A stretch of 64,000 nucleotides of DNA, taken from NCBI GenBank assembly GCA_026982335.1, contig JALSHH010000021.1, forward strand, positions 1 to 64,000. Reading direction: 5' to 3'. The notes under the pieces were generated by a model. That model was not told the origin of the DNA, ran no database searches, and worked only from the letters and a program-made list of their open reading frames with translations. How positions within the stretch are numbered: the stretch's first letter is position 1; the number at the start of each line of letters is the position of its first letter. Positions 48,116 to 57,693 of the stretch are shown here, piece by piece. The DNA is from Phycisphaerales bacterium. GTDB taxonomy: Bacteria > Planctomycetota > Phycisphaerae > Phycisphaerales > UBA1924. The position numbers and the translations under genes are program-made.

Positions 48116-50485
48116 GTGTCCAATCACAACGCACACAACGCACATAAGGGATATGCCGTGGCGGAACAAGCAACTGATCAAACGAATGGGGCCGGGACTC
48201 AGAAGCATCCGGATCAAAGCGGACTCGAAGCTTTTGTCTACGACGATAAGATTGTTCGCATGTTTGCGTGGGCGACGGTCATCTGGGGGATCGTCGCATT
48301 TCTCGTTGGTGTGATTATCGCGATTCAACTCGCCTTCCCGCAGGCAGGGTTTGGGATTTCATTCCTGAGTTTTGGACGCTTGCGTCCCTTGCATACCAAC
48401 GCGGCCATCTTTGCCTTTGCAGGCAATGCGGTATTCGCGGCGGTCTATTACTCTACTCAGCGACTTTGTAAGGCCAGGATGTATTCTGACCTGCTTTCCA
48501 AGCTCCATTTCTGGGGGTGGCAACTTATTATTGTCTGTGCAGCACTCACTTTGCCATTGGGCATCACCCAAGGTAAAGAGTACGCCGAGCTTGAATGGCC
48601 CATCGACATCATGATCGCGGTCGTCTGGCTTGTGTTCTTCGGGGGCAACTTCTTTATGACCCTGATTCATCGGCGAGAACGGCATATTTATGTCGCCTTA
48701 TGGTTCTATATCGCCACCATTGTTACGGTCACCGTCCTTCATGTTTTCAACAATCTTTGGGTTCCTGCGGGTCTGGTTTACCTTGTTCAGCATGGTCAAA
48801 TGCCATCGCCTGAGCTGGCGCTCAAGTCCTATCCGATTTATGCTGGTGTGCAAGATGCGCTGATGCAGTGGTGGTATGGGCATAATGCAGTGGCGTTCTT
48901 TCTGACGACGCCATTCTTGGGGTTGATGTATTACTTCCTACCCAAGGCGGCCGAGCGCCCTGTGTTCTCGTACAAGCTTTCGATCATTCACTTTTGGTCA
49001 TTGGTCTTTATTTACATCTGGGCCGGCCCGCACCATTTGCATTACACCGCACTGCCCGAGTGGGCATCGACCGTCGGCATGGTTTTCTCGGTCATGCTCT
49101 GGATGCCGTCGTGGGGTGGGATGATTAATGGGTTGATGACCCTGCGTGGTGCTTGGCATCGCGTCTCGACTGATCCGATCCTCAAGTTCTTTGTTGTGGG
49201 CATTACTTTCTATGGCATGTCCACATTCGAGGGGCCTTTGCTCTCGATCAAATCCGTCAATTCGCTCTCGCACTATACCGACTGGACGATCGCACATGTT
49301 CACGCCGGCGTGCTGGGTTGGAATGGGTTCATGACTTTCGGCATGCTCTACTGGATGATGCCTCGGCTTTTCCAGACCGAGCTCTACTCCAAAAAACTTT
49401 GTGCAATGCATTTCTGGATCGGTACAATTGGGATGGTGCTCTATGTCTTGGCGATCTACGCTGCGGGCATCACCCAAGGGTTGATGTGGCGTGCGTTTGA
49501 TGCCAACGGGCGTCTGTCCTATCCAGACTTTGTTGAAACCGTTACCGTGTTGATTCCGATGTACTGGATTCGTGTGGTTGGTGGTTTGTTGTACCTTACT
49601 GGTGCATGTATTGGGCTTTACAACATGTTCATGACTTGGCGTACACGCCCAGAGAAGTACGAGGAGACAGTTCACTACGCACCTGCGCTGAGCAAGGGGT
49701 ATAAGGGGGATCCACCTGCCAAAGTTCGGCTTGGCACCAATACCAAGCTTGGTGTGGCTGGTGATAAATTCCTTCAGGGAAACTGGCATCGCAGTCTTGA
49801 GCGCAAACCAGTCAAGTTCACGATTTGGGTGTTTGTCGCCATCGCAATCGGTACACTCGTCGAAGCAATCCCGATGTTTATGGTCTCATCGAATGTCCCA
49901 ACCATCGCCACGGTCGAGCCTTACACGCCTTTGGAGCTCACCGGACGCGATATCTATATTTCGGAAGGGTGCTACAACTGTCATTCGCAAATGATCCGTC
50001 CGTTCTTGTGGGAAACGATGCGTTATGGCGAGGTCTCTAAGCCTGGAGAGTTCGTCTATGATCGTCCATTCCAGTGGGGGTCTCGACGCATCGGTCCTGA
50101 CCTGGCGCGTGAGGGCGGGTTGCGAACGCACCTTTGGCATTACCTCCACTTCAAAAACCCTGCCGATGTTTCCGAGAATTCCATCATGCCTCGGTACCCT
50201 TGGCTGCTCTCGGGCAAAATCAACTTTGAGGAAATCCGTGGGCGGGTCGATTCAATGGCGCTCTTGGGCGTTCCCTATGGGGACTTGCTTAATGAGGGCA
50301 AAACGGTTGAACATGCCAAAGATCAGGCCCTTGTGATTGCTCTTGAACTTGAAGAGCAAGGTGGTCCACCTGCTGAAGAAACAATGGACAAGAAGGTCAT
50401 AGCGTTGATCGCTTATCTCCAGCGGCTGGGAACGGATATTTCCAAAGAACCCGTTGAAACCGACGCGGAAGAGGTGTCGCCATGA
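48116..50485 (+). CDS. ccoNO: cbb3-type cytochrome c oxidase, fused subunits I and II (CcoN-CcoO)
   Basis: Subunit I core (HFWSLVFIYIWAGPHHLHYTALPEWAS, HAGVLGWNGF) fused to CcoO (GRDIYISEGCYNCHSQMIRPF, heme c CYNCH). Confidence 0.94.
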   Translation: MSNHNAHNAHKGYAVAEQATDQTNGAGTQKHPDQSGLEAFVYDDKIVRMFAWATVIWGIVAFLVGVIIAIQLAFPQAGFGISFLSFGRLRPLHTNAAIFAFAGNAVFAAVYYSTQRLCKARMYSDLLSKLHFWGWQLIIVCAALTLPLGITQGKEYAELEWPIDIMIAVVWLVFFGGNFFMTLIHRRERHIYVALWFYIATIVTVTVLHVFNNLWVPAGLVYLVQHGQMPSPELALKSYPIYAGVQDALMQWWYGHNAVAFFLTTPFLGLMYYFLPKAAERPVFSYKLSIIHFWSLVFIYIWAGPHHLHYTALPEWASTVGMVFSVMLWMPSWGGMINGLMTLRGAWHRVSTDPILKFFVVGITFYGMSTFEGPLLSIKSVNSLSHYTDWTIAHVHAGVLGWNGFMTFGMLYWMMPRLFQTELYSKKLCAMHFWIGTIGMVLYVLAIYAAGITQGLMWRAFDANGRLSYPDFVETVTVLIPMYWIRVVGGLLYLTGACIGLYNMFMTWRTRPEKYEETVHYAPALSKGYKGDPPAKVRLGTNTKLGVAGDKFLQGNWHRSLERKPVKFTIWVFVAIAIGTLVEAIPMFMVSSNVPTIATVEPYTPLELTGRDIYISEGCYNCHSQMIRPFLWETMRYGEVSKPGEFVYDRPFQWGSRRIGPDLAREGGLRTHLWHYLHFKNPADVSENSIMPRYPWLLSGKINFEEIRGRVDSMALLGVPYGDLLNEGKTVEHAKDQALVIALELEEQGGPPAEETMDKKVIALIAYLQRLGTDISKEPVETDAEEVSP

Positions 50486-50733
50486 GAATGACTGAAATTG
50501 TTTCATTTCTTGACCTCTCGGTATTTCCGAGTGTGGCCCTCGTGTTTTTCCTCGTAGCATTTATCGCCATTCTTTGGAAGACATTGACCAAATCCAAGCA
50601 AGAGATCGAAGCTCAGGCGAGCATTCCACTTGATGACGATGTCATCTTTACGCCACGCGTTTTGATTCAATCAAATAATGAAGATCTGCATCACGCAGAG
50701 TGCCATGCAGATAAGGGGGCAACCCATGGCTGA
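50482..50733 (+). CDS. ccoQ: CcoQ-like small subunit
   Basis: Single TM small protein between ccoNO and ccoP; ATGA overlap. Confidence 0.7.
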   Translation: MRMTEIVSFLDLSVFPSVALVFFLVAFIAILWKTLTKSKQEIEAQASIPLDDDVIFTPRVLIQSNNEDLHHAECHADKGATHG

Positions 50734-51340
50734 TCAGAAGAACGACCGATATGACGAGTTGATGTCCCACAACTATGATGGGATTCAGGAGTACGACAAC
50801 CCAATTCCGGGGTGGTGGCATTTGATTTTCTTGGGCACATGCGTTTTTGCGGTGCTCTATATCGTCATTGTCCATTTTACACCCATTGTTCCATCACGCG
50901 AAGAGGCATACAACCGGAAAGTTGCAGCTGCGGAAGAGGCACAGTTCGGTAAACTTCGTGAAATGCCCATGGATGAGATAAAGATCCGTACCATTATGGG
51001 GAATGATGCTTGGCTCAGCACGGGACAGAGCATCTTCAATGGTACATGTACTGTTTGTCATGGGAAAAACGCTGAAGGAATCAGTGGGTTGGGGCTCAAT
51101 CTTACTGATGATAACTATTTGTATGTCAAAAATATTATGGACATTGTCGATCTCGTGACCAATGGCACTGAGAACAAGAAAATGCCGGCCCAGACCAATC
51201 TCAATCCAAATGAAATTGCCATGGTGGCGGCTTATGCAGCGTCGCTGCGTGGCAAAAATGTACCCGGGCCAGAAGGTTCGGATGCAGGAGAAGCCATTGA
51301 GCCTTTTCCAGATCCTATCATGGATCAGAGCGGCGGATAA
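50726..51340 (+). CDS. ccoP: cbb3-type cytochrome c oxidase subunit III (CcoP-like, one heme c site)
   Basis: YDNPIPGWWHLIFLGTCVFAVLYIV (CcoP N-term), single CTVCH heme motif. Confidence 0.9.
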   Translation: MADQKNDRYDELMSHNYDGIQEYDNPIPGWWHLIFLGTCVFAVLYIVIVHFTPIVPSREEAYNRKVAAAEEAQFGKLREMPMDEIKIRTIMGNDAWLSTGQSIFNGTCTVCHGKNAEGISGLGLNLTDDNYLYVKNIMDIVDLVTNGTENKKMPAQTNLNPNEIAMVAAYAASLRGKNVPGPEGSDAGEAIEPFPDPIMDQSGG

Positions 51341-51386
51341 TTCTTCGTTCGCTTAGCTAATATCATACGCATGCAGGCGGGGTGAA

Positions 51387-52826
51387 TTGGCGATCGGAGA
51401 TGGCATGCCGGATAATGTGACGAACCTTGCGCCTGAAGAGCGCGTGTTGTCCACGCTCAATGAGGATGGGTCTCGTCGATGGGTTAACCCGCGCCCGTCG
51501 AAGGGAAAGTTTTTCTACGCCCGTAGGATTGTTGCCTATATATTGATTGTTGTTTTTTCGGCGGTTCCTTGGATTTCGTTCAAAGACAAGCCATTGGTTT
51601 TTCTCGATGTTGTTCATCGGGAATTTACTTTTTTTGGCAAGACCTTCCTTCCAACCGACACTCTTTTGTTGGCGATCTTGCTCATAATTCTCTTTGTAAC
51701 TATCTTTCTTGTCACCGCACTCTTTGGTCGCATATGGTGTGGATGGGCCTGTCCGCAGACCGTCTATATGGAATTTTTGTATCGTCCGATTGAGTGGCTT
51801 TTCAATGGTACTCCGGGCAAGCGTAAACCCAAAAAGTTCCTTGGTCTTCGCAAATTTCTTCAGTATGCTGTTTATTTTGTGATTTCACTGCACCTTGCAC
51901 AGACTTTTCTTTCGTACTTTGTCGGGGCGCATAATCTTAGTGATTGGATATTGGGTCCACCGACAGATCACCCTGCAGCCTTCATCATTGTCGCGGTCAC
52001 CACTGGGCTGATGATGTTGGATTTTGCCTATTTTCGCGAGCAGGTCTGCTGTGTGATGTGTCCATATGCGCGCATGCAAAGCGCCCTACTTGATAAGGAC
52101 TCTCTGACGATTACCTACGACAAAAATAGGGGGGAACCTCGGGGTCGCATGCCTAGAAAGTCGAAAGGATCATCTGAGGAGCCCATCAGTCTTCCAGTTC
52201 TCGGTGATTGTATCGACTGTACCATGTGTGTCCAGACATGTCCCACTGGAATCGACATTCGCGACGGACTTCAGCTCGAATGCATTGGATGCGCTCAGTG
52301 TGCCGATGCGTGCAATGTTGTGATGGAGAAGATCGGTCGGCCGCTTGGTCTGATCCGCTATGCATCCGAACGGATGATTGAAGGCGAGAAAACTCATTTT
52401 GTTCGTCCCCGGATCATTATTTATCCACTGATTTTGGCTGTGGGATTGGGGGCTTTTGTTTTTCTACTTTCGACCAAGCCGAGTGCGGATGTTTTGTTTA
52501 TTCGTGGGCAGGGACAGGTGTTTAATATTCTTGAGCCGGATCGGATATCCAATCAGGTTCGCGTGCGAATATCAAATCGAACGGATGTACCTGCAACATA
52601 TACTGTGACAATCGTCGATCCGCCGGGAGTGCACATCGATGGTTTTACTTCTATGAATATTGGCGCAACCGAAACTGTTTCAGAAAATTTGCTCATTGTT
52701 GCTCCGTTCTCAATATTCCAAAATGGCGAACTTGTTGTTTCGATCAAAATTGTGGACGATCAGGGCAACTTTGAGATCATTAAAGCCTATAAGCTACTCG
52801 GGCCAGCGAGCCTGCCAAAGGATTGA
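51387..52826 (+). CDS. ccoG: cbb3 oxidase accessory protein CcoG (FixG-like polyferredoxin)
   Basis: RIWCGWACPQTVYMEFLYRPIEWL, CIDCTMCVQTCPTGIDIRDGLQLECIGCAQCADAC. Confidence 0.95.
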   Translation: MAIGDGMPDNVTNLAPEERVLSTLNEDGSRRWVNPRPSKGKFFYARRIVAYILIVVFSAVPWISFKDKPLVFLDVVHREFTFFGKTFLPTDTLLLAILLIILFVTIFLVTALFGRIWCGWACPQTVYMEFLYRPIEWLFNGTPGKRKPKKFLGLRKFLQYAVYFVISLHLAQTFLSYFVGAHNLSDWILGPPTDHPAAFIIVAVTTGLMMLDFAYFREQVCCVMCPYARMQSALLDKDSLTITYDKNRGEPRGRMPRKSKGSSEEPISLPVLGDCIDCTMCVQTCPTGIDIRDGLQLECIGCAQCADACNVVMEKIGRPLGLIRYASERMIEGEKTHFVRPRIIIYPLILAVGLGAFVFLLSTKPSADVLFIRGQGQVFNILEPDRISNQVRVRISNRTDVPATYTVTIVDPPGVHIDGFTSMNIGATETVSENLLIVAPFSIFQNGELVVSIKIVDDQGNFEIIKAYKLLGPASLPKD

Positions 52827-52830
52827 GTAC

Positions 52831-53376
52831 ATGAGTGAACAACAGAAGTCCATCACAAAGATCTTCACATTGGGTAATCGCTGGCCTTGGATAATTGTCG
52901 GGATGCTTGTTTTTCATGCTTCAATCATTTTGGGCACGATCGCGGTGGTTTCAGCGCGACATGATCTTTATGTCGAACCCGATTATTATGCCAAGGCGAT
53001 TGATTGGGATAATCAGCGTGCTATGCGAGAAATGGCTGATACCATGGGGTGGACAATTGGGCTGCAAGTTCAGAAAAAAGAGGGTCATGCTGAGGGTCAT
53101 GCTGAGGGTCATGCTGAGATAGGACAGACGATTCAAGTTTCGATTCATGATCGTGACGGCCAACCAATCGATGGTGCCCTTGTCGAGGCAGAAGTGGTTC
53201 ACCCGGCCCATGCCAATGATCGTATTCATCTTGTTCTTTTGAGTGTGGGCGATGGGCAATATCGGCGGGACATCACAATGAATATTCCCGGTTTTTGGCA
53301 GGTTAATCTGGCGATTCGGTACCAGGGGATCCAGGCGATGGTTCGCCGAGAGATTGAAACTCGAGAGAACCCGTGA
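52831..53376 (+). CDS. fixH: FixH/CcoH family protein
   Basis: WPWIIVGMLVFHASIILGTIAVVSARHDLYVEPDYYAKAIDWD; HAEG tandem repeat. Confidence 0.88.
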   Translation: MSEQQKSITKIFTLGNRWPWIIVGMLVFHASIILGTIAVVSARHDLYVEPDYYAKAIDWDNQRAMREMADTMGWTIGLQVQKKEGHAEGHAEGHAEIGQTIQVSIHDRDGQPIDGALVEAEVVHPAHANDRIHLVLLSVGDGQYRRDITMNIPGFWQVNLAIRYQGIQAMVRREIETRENP

Positions 53377-53383
53377 GCATGCG

Positions 53384-54196
53384 ATGGATGTGATTGCCGA
53401 TTCTAATATCCAAGGTATCCTTCCTTTGATCATTGCGGTGTTCTCCGCTTCGGTTCTTGGAAGTCTTCATTGTGCGGGTATGTGTGGCGGGCTCATGTTC
53501 TTCGCATTGGGAGCGGATCAAAAGGGCGCCAAGGAAGTACTTTTGCGTCTTCAGAGCGCCTATCACGGCGGGCGTTTGCTCACCTACACACTTTTGGGCG
53601 TTATTGCAGGATTCGTCGGTCAAGCGATTGACTTTGGAGGTGGATTTGTAGGTGTCCAAAAGGGAGCGATGCTCTTTGCTGGGGTGATGATGATTGGATT
53701 CGGGCTCATCACACTCGCCCGCATCCGAGGAGTGAAGATCAAGCACATTGGGGTGCCCGGGGGGGTGCGTCGGTTGATCGAAGGTGCCCAGCGCAGCGCC
53801 TTTGGATTGACACCCTTTAAACGGGCGCTGGCGATCGGTCTGCTCACCGCGCTACTACCTTGCGGGTGGTTGTATGCCTTTGTATTTTTGGCAGCGGGCA
53901 CCGCCAGCCCGATTTGGGGCGGGCTGACCATGACCGCCTTTTGGATGGGTACGCTTCCGGTGATGGTTTCGCTGGGCGCGGGTATCCAGATGCTCACTGG
54001 TCGGCTTAATGCCAAGCTTCCGGTCATCACTGCTGTTGCGGTGATCGTGGTGGGGGTGTTCACAGCCATGGACGGGTTTGGGGTTTCAGAGATCACCCGC
54101 GAGTCGTTGGGGATTGATGATTTGCCCGATGCTGTTCCTCAAGCTGGTGAGGTCGATTGCCCGCTCTGTGAAACGGAAGATGTAGATGGTGGATGA
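53384..54196 (+). CDS. Sulfite exporter TauE/SafE-like (UreH-like) membrane protein
   Basis: GSLHCAGMCGGLMFFALG, LLTALLPCGWLYAFVFLAAGTASPIWGGLTMTAFWMGTLP. Confidence 0.85.
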   Translation: MDVIADSNIQGILPLIIAVFSASVLGSLHCAGMCGGLMFFALGADQKGAKEVLLRLQSAYHGGRLLTYTLLGVIAGFVGQAIDFGGGFVGVQKGAMLFAGVMMIGFGLITLARIRGVKIKHIGVPGGVRRLIEGAQRSAFGLTPFKRALAIGLLTALLPCGWLYAFVFLAAGTASPIWGGLTMTAFWMGTLPVMVSLGAGIQMLTGRLNAKLPVITAVAVIVVGVFTAMDGFGVSEITRESLGIDDLPDAVPQAGEVDCPLCETEDVDGG

Positions 54197-56633
54197 CATA
54201 TCGCCAGCAGACATTCTGTGCGATCATTGCACACTCCCTGTACCAGCAGGGTTGATCGAGCCCGGAGCCGAGCATCAGTTCTGTTGTAATGGGTGCAAGT
54301 CGGTCTGGAATGTGCTCCATGGTGCGGGTCTTGAAGGGTACTACAGCGTTCGCGATGCGGTAGATCCCAACGCCCAGCGTGTCACTTCGACCCAGGCATC
54401 CTACGAAGAACTCGACGATCCCGCTTTCCAGAGCACTTGTGTCGAAAACCTCCCCGGCGGGTATGCCCAGACTGATCTGCTGCTTGAAGGTATGCACTGT
54501 GCTGCTTGCGTCTGGCTGATCGAACGATTGCCGACGGTGCTTGAAGGGGTCGTCGAATCGCGTGCCAATATCCGCCGGCGAACAGCCACTGTTCGGTATC
54601 GCCCTGATCAGGTCAAGCTCTCCGAGGTCGCCCGTGGGCTTGATCAAATCGGATATGCAGCCCATCCGGCACGCGGAGCAGCTGCGCGCGAAGCGCGGGT
54701 GAAAGAAGATCGCAAGTTTCTTATTCGTGTTGGCGTTGCTGGCGCGATTGCGGGTAATGTCATGCTCTTGGCGATCGCTCTCCACAGCGGTGCGCTCGAA
54801 GGGATGTCCGATACTTGGAAAACTACTTTCCGATGGTATTCGATGGTCTTAGGTGTGCTTTCGTTGCTTTGGCCCGGGCGTGTATTTTTTACTGGTGCCA
54901 TCGCTGCGGTGCGCATGCGTGTTGCCCACCTCGATATCCCGATTGGACTTGCCTTGGCGGTGGGGGGGCTGTGGGGGGCATACAACACCATTGCAGGCAC
55001 TGGCGAAATTTACTTCGACTCGCTTTCGGTTTTGGTTTTCTTCCTGCTCGTTGGGCGATGGATCCAGCATCGCCAACAGCGCAACGCATCTGATCATGTC
55101 GAGTTGATGCTCACCCTTACGCCGACCAATGCCCTCAAGGTCAACGACGACGGCTCGACTACTCGTGTGCCCATCGAAGCCATCGAAGTGGGCATGCTCG
55201 TTGAGGTCGAAGCGGGCGGGTCTATTCCTGCTGATGGTGTTATCGAAACGGGCGAAACCAGTCTCGATACTTCTTTTATCTCTGGCGAGTCTCGCCCGAT
55301 CCCCGCGAGCATCGGCGATGAGGTCGTCGCTGGAGCAACGAACCTGCGTTCGCCGATCCGCATGCGCGTGACAGCAGTGGGGGAATCGACTCGCGTGGGC
55401 AAACTCATGCACCTTGTCGCTTCGGCCTCGGCAGAAAAAGCTCCAATTGTGCAACTTGCCGATCGCATCGCATCGAGATTCGTCCTCATCGTCATCACAC
55501 TTGCGCTCATCACGCTGGTGTTTTGGACGATCAGGATTGATCTCAACCAAGGCATCGAACTCGCCACTGCGTTGTTGATCGTCACCTGTCCGTGTGCTCT
55601 GGGGCTTGCCACTCCGATGTCGATGTCGATTGCGATGGGGCGGGCAGCCAAGGCGGGCATCTTGATCAAATCTGCATCGGCGATCGAAGCAATGGCCAAG
55701 CCGGGCATCATGATTCTTGATAAGACCGGTACCATCACCAAAGGGCAGATGAGTTTGATTAACGCCGAGTGTGATCCGGAGTTGCTCAAAATGGCCAGTG
55801 CGATCGAGGCCCATTCAAACCATCCAATCGCCCGTGCGATCGTTGATTCGGTTGATGAATCGGTCGGCGAGGGCGATCGGCTCGAAGCTGCCGATATCAA
55901 CCAAACCATCGGGGCGGGTATTTCAGGCGTGGTCGATGGGCAAACAATCACCATCGGCTCACCGGGATATATCGACTCGATCCATCGACTCGATTCCAAA
56001 GCCCAAGCAGCGATCGAACGGATGATCGAGCAGGGGTTGACCCCGATTGTTGTGCACGCCGATGCGTTTGGGTTCGGTGTTTTGGGTATTGGTGATCCCA
56101 TTCGCCAAGAAGCACCCGATGCGATTGGGTCCCTCGAAGACGCTGGGTGGGATTTGAGTTTGTGTTCGGGGGATCATCCCCAGATTGTTGTCAGCGTTGC
56201 CAAAGAGGTTGGCATCAACCAAGCAACGGGTTCGGTCTCGCCCGAAGGCAAGGCCAAGCGTGTTCGTGACCTCCAATCGGAGACCGATTGCCGGGTTGTG
56301 ATGGTCGGTGATGGGGTCAATGATGCTGCTGCCTTGGCCAGCGCTGATGTGGGCATTGCTGTCCATGGCGGGGCCGAGGCCTCGCTCGAAGCTGCCGACA
56401 TTTATCTCACCAAGCAAGGCGTTGCCCCATTGGTTGATCTTGCATCGCTCAGCGTCCACACGATGCGGACGATTCGCCTCTGCCTTGTTTTTTCGGTGTG
56501 CTACAATGCCATGGCTGCGATTTTGGCCATGACTGGGATCATCAATGCCCTTATCGCGGCCATCATCATGCCGATCAGTTCGCTCACTGTTGTCGCGCTG
56601 AGCACACGCAAGTGGAATGGGCCAAGCACATAG
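54186..56633 (+). CDS. ccoI: Copper-translocating P-type ATPase CcoI
   Basis: CDHCTLP...FCCNGCKSVW N-term metal site, CPCALGLATP, DKTGTITKG, MVGDGVNDAAAL; flanked by cco genes. Confidence 0.95.
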   Translation: MVDDISPADILCDHCTLPVPAGLIEPGAEHQFCCNGCKSVWNVLHGAGLEGYYSVRDAVDPNAQRVTSTQASYEELDDPAFQSTCVENLPGGYAQTDLLLEGMHCAACVWLIERLPTVLEGVVESRANIRRRTATVRYRPDQVKLSEVARGLDQIGYAAHPARGAAAREARVKEDRKFLIRVGVAGAIAGNVMLLAIALHSGALEGMSDTWKTTFRWYSMVLGVLSLLWPGRVFFTGAIAAVRMRVAHLDIPIGLALAVGGLWGAYNTIAGTGEIYFDSLSVLVFFLLVGRWIQHRQQRNASDHVELMLTLTPTNALKVNDDGSTTRVPIEAIEVGMLVEVEAGGSIPADGVIETGETSLDTSFISGESRPIPASIGDEVVAGATNLRSPIRMRVTAVGESTRVGKLMHLVASASAEKAPIVQLADRIASRFVLIVITLALITLVFWTIRIDLNQGIELATALLIVTCPCALGLATPMSMSIAMGRAAKAGILIKSASAIEAMAKPGIMILDKTGTITKGQMSLINAECDPELLKMASAIEAHSNHPIARAIVDSVDESVGEGDRLEAADINQTIGAGISGVVDGQTITIGSPGYIDSIHRLDSKAQAAIERMIEQGLTPIVVHADAFGFGVLGIGDPIRQEAPDAIGSLEDAGWDLSLCSGDHPQIVVSVAKEVGINQATGSVSPEGKAKRVRDLQSETDCRVVMVGDGVNDAAALASADVGIAVHGGAEASLEAADIYLTKQGVAPLVDLASLSVHTMRTIRLCLVFSVCYNAMAAILAMTGIINALIAAIIMPISSLTVVALSTRKWNGPST

Positions 56634-56642
56634 GAATGGATC

Positions 56643-56843
56643 ATGTCTGTATTGTTCATTATGATCCCGGTTGCACTGATCCTTGCGGGCCTTGGCATTG
56701 CTGCCTTTGTCATCGCAGCCAAACGAGGGCAGTTCGACGATCTTGATACCCCCGCCATTCGCGCGGTCTTCGATGACGACGAGGCGATTCCTTCACGCAA
56801 ATCATCCACCCAAACCGATCAGGAAACCAAAGCCGATGAATAG
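56643..56843 (+). CDS. ccoS: cbb3-type oxidase assembly protein CcoS
   Basis: MSVLFIMIPVALILAGLGIAAFVIAAKRGQFDDLDTPAIRAVFDDD, canonical CcoS. Confidence 0.93.
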   Translation: MSVLFIMIPVALILAGLGIAAFVIAAKRGQFDDLDTPAIRAVFDDDEAIPSRKSSTQTDQETKADE

Positions 56844-57486
56844 GCCGATGAATAAAACCAAACTCGTTTCGATTTTATGCTGGGCAGGAGGTTTCGTCGG
56901 CGCAGCGGCGCTGATGACGGGATGTGATGGGACATGCCCATCGACCCCGCCAGCTTCTTCAACTCCGGCTGCCCAAGTTTCCTGGACGCCAGTAGGTGAA
57001 GATCCGCTCGACGAGCAAACCAATGCCCAACGCGCTCGGGCATTCGATGCGCGTACCGCAATGGAATCGGCACTCAAAGCTAAGCTGATGGGTTCGATTC
57101 AGGCCGACGGTCCTCAAGGAGCCATTGAGGTGTGTTCGACCAGTGCCCCTGAAATTGCGTCGCAGATTAGCGCCGAGTATGGCGTTTCGATTGGACGCAC
57201 TTCGTTCAAACTTCGCAACGAAACCAACACACCCCCAATTTGGATCGAGTCCGTGGTTGAAACGCGCCAAGATGAGCCGAGTACCTTCATCGGTTCGGAT
57301 GGGACGCTTGCAGCAGCCTACCCCATCAAGATTGCAGCTGCATGTTTGATATGTCATGGCCAACCAGAAGCCATCGCCGACGAGGTACGGGCATCGATCG
57401 AAGCGATCTATCCCAACGACCAGGCGACGGGGTTTGCACTCGGGGATCTGCGTGGATGGTTCTGGGTCGAAGTTCCCCCGCAATAG
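56836..57486 (+). CDS. DUF3365 (Tll0287-like) monoheme lipoprotein
   Basis: LMTGCDG lipobox; CLICHG heme motif near C-term followed by YPNDQATGFALGDLRGWFWVEV; ATG overlaps ccoS stop. Confidence 0.82.
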   Translation: MNRPMNKTKLVSILCWAGGFVGAAALMTGCDGTCPSTPPASSTPAAQVSWTPVGEDPLDEQTNAQRARAFDARTAMESALKAKLMGSIQADGPQGAIEVCSTSAPEIASQISAEYGVSIGRTSFKLRNETNTPPIWIESVVETRQDEPSTFIGSDGTLAAAYPIKIAAACLICHGQPEAIADEVRASIEAIYPNDQATGFALGDLRGWFWVEVPPQ

Positions 57487-57518
57487 GCCCAGCGGCGCGG
57501 GGAACAGGATCGGGAAAA

Positions 57519-57591
57519 TGGAGCGGAGGAGAGTCGAACTCCCGGCCTTTCGATTGCGAACCGAACGCTCTACCAACTGAGCTACCGCCCC
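57519..57591 (-). tRNA. tRNA-Ala (anticodon CGC)
   Basis: GGGGCGGTAGCTCAGTTGGTAGAGCGTTCGGTTCGCAATCGAAAGGCCGGGAGTTCGACTCTCCTCCGCTCCA; G3-U70 alanine identity pair present. Confidence 0.96.
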
Positions 57592-57693
57592 GATCAAAAT
57601 GATTGCGCGATTCTATACCCAATAGTCCGCTGAATCACCCGTCTCATTGAACCCGTTGCTTGTTTCTCTCCCTCCCATTCTCAATAATCACCC

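Noticed and set aside
54849-56101. Minus-strand ORFs opposite ccoI
   Set aside because: Antisense to a canonical P-type ATPase; low-complexity composition with no family motifs.
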